DNA of 12,500 nt, from positions 275,144-287,643 of the forward strand of contig NW_004754900.1 of the NCBI RefSeq assembly GCF_000188695.1, written 5' to 3'. The DNA comes from Salpingoeca rosetta. Taxonomy: Eukaryota; Opisthokonta; Choanoflagellata; Craspedida; Salpingoecidae. Made by a program: the position numbers and the translations under genes. Numbering within the stretch: the stretch's first letter is position 1; each line of letters starts with the position of its first letter. Shown here in pieces: positions 1 through 12,500 of this stretch. The notes beneath the pieces are model-generated. The model was not told the origin of the DNA, did not search any database, and was given only the letters and a program-made list of their open reading frames with translations.

Positions 1-3362
<3,362 letters not shown>

Positions 3363-4155
3363 CGTGATTGCTGAAAGTTGGTTGAAATCATTAACAAATC
3401 CTCCACAACCGCGCCAAACTCGTGAGTTTGAACGTTGGAACATCCTCTCGCACACACACTCCCTCACACACACTCCCTCACACACACACACCCTCACACA
3501 CACACACACATACACACACACACACACACATACACACACACACACATACACACACACATACACACACACACATACACACACACACACACACTCTCTCTCT
3601 CTCTCTGTGACTGTCAACTTTCCTGTGTGTCCATGCCTCCCTCTCTCCCAAACCACCCCCGCCCCCCGCTCTACAGTCTTGCATTCAGGCCACCAGGCAA
3701 GAGTCGCGTACACAGCATTATGGTGACTGGGAACTACCAAACCGAAGAGGAAGAAGAGAAAGTAAGCAAACGTGCGCAAGGAAACGGCGAGACACACGAA
3801 ACAAACCAACAAGCAGGCAAGAAGCAAGCACACAGACCAACGACAACCAAAGTCAAGAGGCAAACATAAAGGGTACAATGTACGACAACGCGTCACGGCG
3901 TCAGCATAACTTGGGCCATAGGAAACGGTGGCAGAAGAGAGTACAAGCAAAGCAAAGGCACACACAAAGGGCAATAGGTGACACAAGCAATGTTTCGTGT
4001 GTATGCTTGCGGGGGTGTTTGTGTGAGACACAAAACACACACAACACACACAAAACACACACACACACACACAAAACACACAAGCACACAAACACACCAA
4101 CACCTACACATACGAGTACAAGAGAGTGAGCGAGTTGGCTGTGGATGCACTGCGC
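3363..4155. other. Intergenic region between Rab 3' end and MYST 5' end
   Basis: About 790 nt without a supported gene. It holds a long CA/CATA compound repeat (3451-3590) followed by CT dinucleotides (3590-3606) just upstream of the MYST start, and a second CA/ACAAAAC repeat at 4027-4112 near the Rab stop. It should contain the MYST promoter and 5' leader and the Rab 3' UTR. I saw no AATAAA on the minus strand. A 49-codon plus-strand frame at 3720-3869 has no family signature. Confidence 0.8.
3451..3606. repeat. CA/CATA compound microsatellite with (CT)8 end
   Basis: CA dinucleotides interrupted by CCCT and ATAC steps over about 140 nt, then CT repeats. It begins about 90 nt upstream of the MYST ATG in transcript sense, so it may be in the promoter or 5' leader. 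Confidence 0.9.
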
Positions 4156-6270
<2,115 letters not shown>

Positions 6271-7554
6271 GATGGTGTGTGGGTGAGTTGAATGAACACG
6301 TGAGTGCGAGGCGAAGGTGGTCACGCAGCCGCTATCGCTACGCATGCGGCTCATCGCGCACAAATCTTCCGCAATAGACAGATGGAAGAAGGCACACAGC
6401 TGGGGAGGGGGGAGGCGGAAGCTGGAACTGATCGACAGTGATTCAAGCAATGGTGGCGACAAACAAACAGCAGAGAGGACTGCGGTGCAGTGGCAGAGGT
6501 TCAAATGGAAATGAAGCGCTAAACACTTTGGCAAGCGAGATCGCAACCATGCAGCAGCTCAAGCACGCAAGCGCGGCAGGAGTCATCTGGAGCATGGAGC
6601 AACAGCCTTGTCTTGACTCATCCATAACAACGAAAGCACACAAACAAACAAACAAACACACACACACACACATACAGCTCTGGTTTGCTCAGTGACGCTC
6701 ACCATGCTGTCGGTTGTGCCTTGTGTACAGTCTTGTGGAGAAACCTACAACGAACGAAGAGGAAGAAGAAAACGGAGAACGAGAACACTAACGAAGGACG
6801 AGAAACGGGGTGCACCGTCGAAATAAATTGAGCGAAAAAAGTCCTGTGCGTGTACGCCTGCTCATCAAGCATACAAGTGAAGCGTCGGGAAGGCGGGCCA
6901 GGCAGGCTGGGACATCAGCAAGATCAACAAAAAAAAATGGAGCAACGCGACCGTGGGTGGCTTGACACACACGAAAGTGACATGCGACACGAAAGTGACA
7001 TTCGACATGGGAGTGCACGTCGCAACCAATCCAGCACACAAACAAGGGACACACAACAAACGGATTGATCTCTGTACTCTTTGGCGTCAGCACTTGAGCA
7101 CGCACACACACATCGACACATACACACACGAATACACACACGTACGCATACACATACACACACATTATGCTGTGCATGCACCCTCCCTCTCAACCACACG
7201 CACACACACACACACACACATCACAGAGAGAGACACACCTGCTGTAGAAATGTGTGTCGTGTTTGTTGTGTTGGCGTGGGTGCGATGTGTTTGGAGGAAT
7301 TGCTGATTTCCATGTATATCTTCCACCATTTCTCGATGCCTGCCGCAAGGCCACAACACAACACCCAAGTGGCGGCAAAAAGGCAAGAGGTAAAACACGA
7401 GTGACGAGCAGTAAGCAAGCAGCGAAGACAGACCCGACACGCACACCACACACACTCATACACACACACCACACACTGTCTCTCTCATACACACACACAA
7501 ACACACACACAAACACACACACACACACAAATATACATACACGCAGTCACAACC
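6271..7554. other. Divergent intergenic region between Rab and GT90 genes
   Basis: About 1.28 kb between two gene starts on opposite strands, so it should hold both promoters and leaders. Contents: an open frame continuous with the Rab coding sequence up to 6546; a short CAAA/CA run at about 6643-6672; a 40-codon plus-strand ORF at 6704-6826 that overlaps an AATAAA; CA-rich patches at about 7096-7225 and 7438-7530. I see no tRNA and no further recognisable exon. Confidence 0.8.
7390..7546 (+). other. Candidate 5' UTR intron of the GT90 gene
   Basis: A GTAAAA donor after GCAAGAG at 7390 and an ACGCAG acceptor at 7546 bracket a CA/CAAA repeat and end 8 nt before the start codon. Every other intron here has this style: GT-AG borders around a microsatellite. 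It does not change the protein. Confidence 0.35.
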
Positions 7555-9099
7555 ATGGTTGACATCAGCCTGCGGAGTTCGGTGGCGTTCTGTGTGTTGT
7601 GTGGCGCGTTCTTGCTGCTGGCAACGTTCAAGGACACGCTGGTGAACATCCCGGCCACTCCACCGCACACGCCACAACAACGACAGTTCGGCCAGCCACT
7701 GGCCACACCAACAGTTCTGACAGTTGCAGTTGAAAGCGATCACGAGTCGCGTGTGGCGGCAATCTTGCGGAGGCAAGGTGCACTCAGTGCTGACAATGCA
7801 GCCAGCAGTGACAGTGCCCACAGCACCGGCGATACTGCCAGCCCCGACCCACCACCACACGCTCCCACACCTCAACAACCACAGCCGCAGCTAAGCAACG
7901 AGAGTGAACCTGTGCCATGGGTGGCGGCGGCCAAGACAACACACAACGGTGGCGTGACGAACAAAGGCATGAACCAAGCAGCGCTGCAAGGTCCCATCCC
8001 GGAGCACATTAGCGAGGACCCGCTGTGGGAGCAGACAGCGCGGGAAACGTGCAGCCTCAACTTCACGGCCATCATCCGACACCAGCTGGGGCCCTGGCTG
8101 GAGTCGGGCATCAAGCAAGCGCACGTGGACGACCTCTACTGCCAACGCAAGCACGTGGCGCGCATCTCATATGTGGGCGGGGAGCTGCGCTACGGCAGCT
8201 GGCAGCTTGGCATGGACGTGAACCGCCTGCGGTCTGCGCTGTGGTTCATCCACCTGGCGACGGAGCGGGCGAAGCTGCGCGGCAACCCCATCCCGCCGTT
8301 TGAGGTCGTAATCAACCCGACAGACAAGACGAGCGAGTACGGTATTGGCGGGACGACGCTTGGCGGCAAACGGCGGCCGCTGCTGTGCAACGCAAAGTGC
8401 GACGGCGACGCGTCCATCTCCTTCCCCATCATGTTCAACGCGGCGTTTGGCACCGGCACGGGCGAGATGTCGCTCGCGCTGTACCGCCACAAGTACAGCG
8501 AGCTGGTGGCGATGGGGCGGCCGGGCGAGTGGCACGCCAAGATCCCAAAGATGTTCTTCTCCTCCACCAACACGCGCGGCCACCGCGCAGCCATCTTCGA
8601 CTCGGAGCACCCGGGCGTCGTGGCGCTGCCGGAGGTGGTCCCTATATCGCTGTACGGCGACTTCCAGTACCTCATCTACGCCTTTGGGCACAGCGGGTGG
8701 TCACAGCGGTTACGAGAGCTCGCCTTCATGGACGCTGTGCTGTTGCTTGAAGAGTCACAGTGCCGGGAGTACTATCACGACGTGTTCACGCCGCACGTGG
8801 ACTACATTCCCGTGGCGGAGGATTTGTCCAACCTGGACGACGCGTTGGAGCGTGCAATGAGCGGACACGACCGCCGCATGGCGCAGCGCTGGCGGGCAAA
8901 GGGATATGAGGTGCTCTCGCTGCCGTGTGTCCTCGACTACGTTGAAGGGTTGCTGAGGGAATACGCACGCCTGCAACGCTTCGCGCCACAGCAGCGACCA
9001 GACCACCGCCCATATGCGATGACAGACCCATTGTCCGTGTTTTCGCACCGGACAGAGCCGCCGGACGCGCACACGTGCACACGCGCAGCGCAGGCGTAA
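7555..9099 (+). CDS. GT90/CAP10-like glycosyltransferase, single exon
   Basis: Predicted type II membrane glycosyltransferase of the Golgi/ER lumen. The 514-aa frame opens at ACCATGG, a strong initiation context. Residues about 8-24 are a hydrophobic anchor (VAFCVLCGAFLLL). Residues about 30-155 form a Pro/Gln/Ser/Thr-rich stem. From about 160 the sequence matches the CAP10/GT90 fold (POGLUT/KDELC relatives, plant and fungal xylosyltransferases): FFSSTNTRGHR 334-344, GDFQYLIYAFGHSGWSQRL 368-386 (family: KYLIDIDGxGWSxRx) and VDYIPVAEDLSNLDDAL 415-431 (family: WxHYVPIxxDLSDL). Sequons NES and NFT (N169) would be lumenal. Odd points: the family FFRGSR element reads FFSST here, and the gene has no intron while all three neighbours have five or more. 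Donor sugar and acceptor cannot be read from the sequence; protein O-glucosylation or xylosylation is the family precedent, and cell-wall or capsule polysaccharide synthesis in fungi is another. Long frames opposite this gene are GC-rich shadows. Confidence 0.9.
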   Translation: MVDISLRSSVAFCVLCGAFLLLATFKDTLVNIPATPPHTPQQRQFGQPLATPTVLTVAVESDHESRVAAILRRQGALSADNAASSDSAHSTGDTASPDPPPHAPTPQQPQPQLSNESEPVPWVAAAKTTHNGGVTNKGMNQAALQGPIPEHISEDPLWEQTARETCSLNFTAIIRHQLGPWLESGIKQAHVDDLYCQRKHVARISYVGGELRYGSWQLGMDVNRLRSALWFIHLATERAKLRGNPIPPFEVVINPTDKTSEYGIGGTTLGGKRRPLLCNAKCDGDASISFPIMFNAAFGTGTGEMSLALYRHKYSELVAMGRPGEWHAKIPKMFFSSTNTRGHRAAIFDSEHPGVVALPEVVPISLYGDFQYLIYAFGHSGWSQRLRELAFMDAVLLLEESQCREYYHDVFTPHVDYIPVAEDLSNLDDALERAMSGHDRRMAQRWRAKGYEVLSLPCVLDYVEGLLREYARLQRFAPQQRPDHRPYAMTDPLSVFSHRTEPPDAHTCTRAAQA

Positions 9100-9131
9100 C
9101 CATTTTGTTGGGGGGGCCGTGAGGTGTGTGT

Positions 9132-9162
<31 letters not shown>

Positions 9163-9193
9163 AGTGTGTGTGTGAGTATGTGTGTGTGTGTGA

Positions 9194-9236
<43 letters not shown>

Positions 9237-9690
9237 GGATAGACAAACAGAGGCGCAGCAGGGTATGTGGACGGTGGCAGCGCGTGTGATACATCTGTAT
9301 TTGTGTTACAGCGGTGACGCAACCAGCCCACGACCCAAACGGGCATGTAACATAACTGCACTATCGTAAACGAAAAACAGACAAGCAACAGTCACTCATG
9401 GCACCAAACACAAACCACAGACACACACACGCACACACACACACACACACACACAGAGGAATCACACATACACATGCGGCGAGAAAAAGTAACTACCAAA
9501 AAACACAACGACAAGATGGTGGTAATGGTTGCTGCTGTGTTGTTGTGTGGTCAATTCAAGTGTTCACGTATCACCATCGTCTCGTCCAAAGCACCAGAGC
9601 ACCAGAGCACCACGATCGAAAGGACAAACATCATCAATGGATGCAATGACCAAATGCCCAGCAGCCCATCGCCGAAATCCCTGGTCGGGG
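9100..9690. other. Convergent 3' flanks of GT90 and tandem-SH2 genes
   Basis: Only 591 nt separate the two stop codons, so the 3' UTRs probably lie close together or overlap. It contains a GT repeat (9124-9233), a CA repeat (9420-9455) and otherwise single-copy DNA. I saw no AATAAA on either strand. A plus-strand frame starting at 9474 runs antisense into the last SH2 exon and has no family signature. Confidence 0.75.
9124..9233. repeat. GT microsatellite directly after GT90 stop
   Basis: GT dinucleotides with GC and GAGTAT interruptions, starting 24 nt past the TAA, so probably transcribed in the GT90 3' UTR as UG repeats. Confidence 0.95.
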
Positions 9691-12351
<2,661 letters not shown>

Positions 12352-12387
12352 CTGATGTTGATGGTGCGAGAGAGAGTGTGTGTGCGA

Positions 12388-12392
12388 GGGGG

Positions 12393-12475
<83 letters not shown>

Positions 12476-12498
12476 TGTGTGTGTGTGTGTGTGTGTGA
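12388..12498. repeat. G8 run, (GA)39 and GT repeat at the right edge
   Basis: Eight G (12388-12395), GA dinucleotides to 12473, then GT to the window end. In the sense of the tandem-SH2 gene this is a CU-rich stretch ending about 35 nt before the acceptor-like CATCAG at 12352, as expected upstream of an internal exon. Confidence 0.93.
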
Positions 12499-12500
12499 GT

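Noticed and set aside
3720..3869. 49-codon plus-strand ORF with an acidic start
   Set aside because: Low-complexity, no signature, and in the expected promoter or UTR zone; length is within chance.
6443..6673. Minus-strand ORF with a hydrophobic, Cys-rich stretch
   Set aside because: No family match or splice link to the Rab gene; part is translated CA repeat.
8167..8691. Two long minus-strand ORFs opposite the GT90 gene
   Set aside because: They are high-GC shadows of the conserved plus-strand coding sequence, with no family motifs.

Overview
The window looks like nuclear DNA of an intron-rich, microsatellite-laden unicellular eukaryote. A holozoan protist, most likely a choanoflagellate (Salpingoeca/Monosiga type), fits best. 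The grounds are a tandem-SH2 protein (phosphotyrosine signalling), a MYST acetyltransferase, a Rab32-type GTPase, many GT-AG introns of roughly 100-650 nt, GC-rich coding sequence, and long CA, GA, AAC and CAT repeats in nearly every intron. The organism assignment is inference; the gene families are read directly from conserved motifs.

Layout from left to right. (1) 129-3362, minus strand: a MYST-family histone acetyltransferase gene. Eight exons are visible and its 3' part runs off the left edge. (2) 3363-4155: intergenic, holding the MYST upstream region and the Rab 3' flank, with two CA-rich tracts. (3) 4156-6270, minus strand: a complete six-exon Rab32/38-like small GTPase of 249 aa ending in a CC prenylation motif. 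(4) 6271-7554: a divergent intergenic region between the Rab gene and the next gene, with a candidate 5' UTR intron and a tiny ORF. (5) 7555-9099, plus strand: an intronless GT90/CAP10-type glycosyltransferase of 514 aa with an N-terminal membrane anchor. (6) 9100-9690: convergent 3' flanks, repeat-rich. (7) 9691-12351, minus strand: an eight-exon gene for a protein with two adjacent SH2 domains; its 5' end may lie beyond the right edge.

The four genes serve unrelated processes: chromatin acetylation, vesicle traffic to endolysosome-related organelles, secretory-pathway glycosylation and phosphotyrosine reading. There is no operon logic. I found no mobile element, CRISPR array, rRNA or tRNA. 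What stands out is how closely microsatellites and splice sites are interleaved: several 3' splice sites sit inside or directly beside CAT or AAC repeats. Exon boundaries were set by eye from GT-AG signals, reading phase and family conservation. They agree in phase throughout, but a few alternatives are noted.
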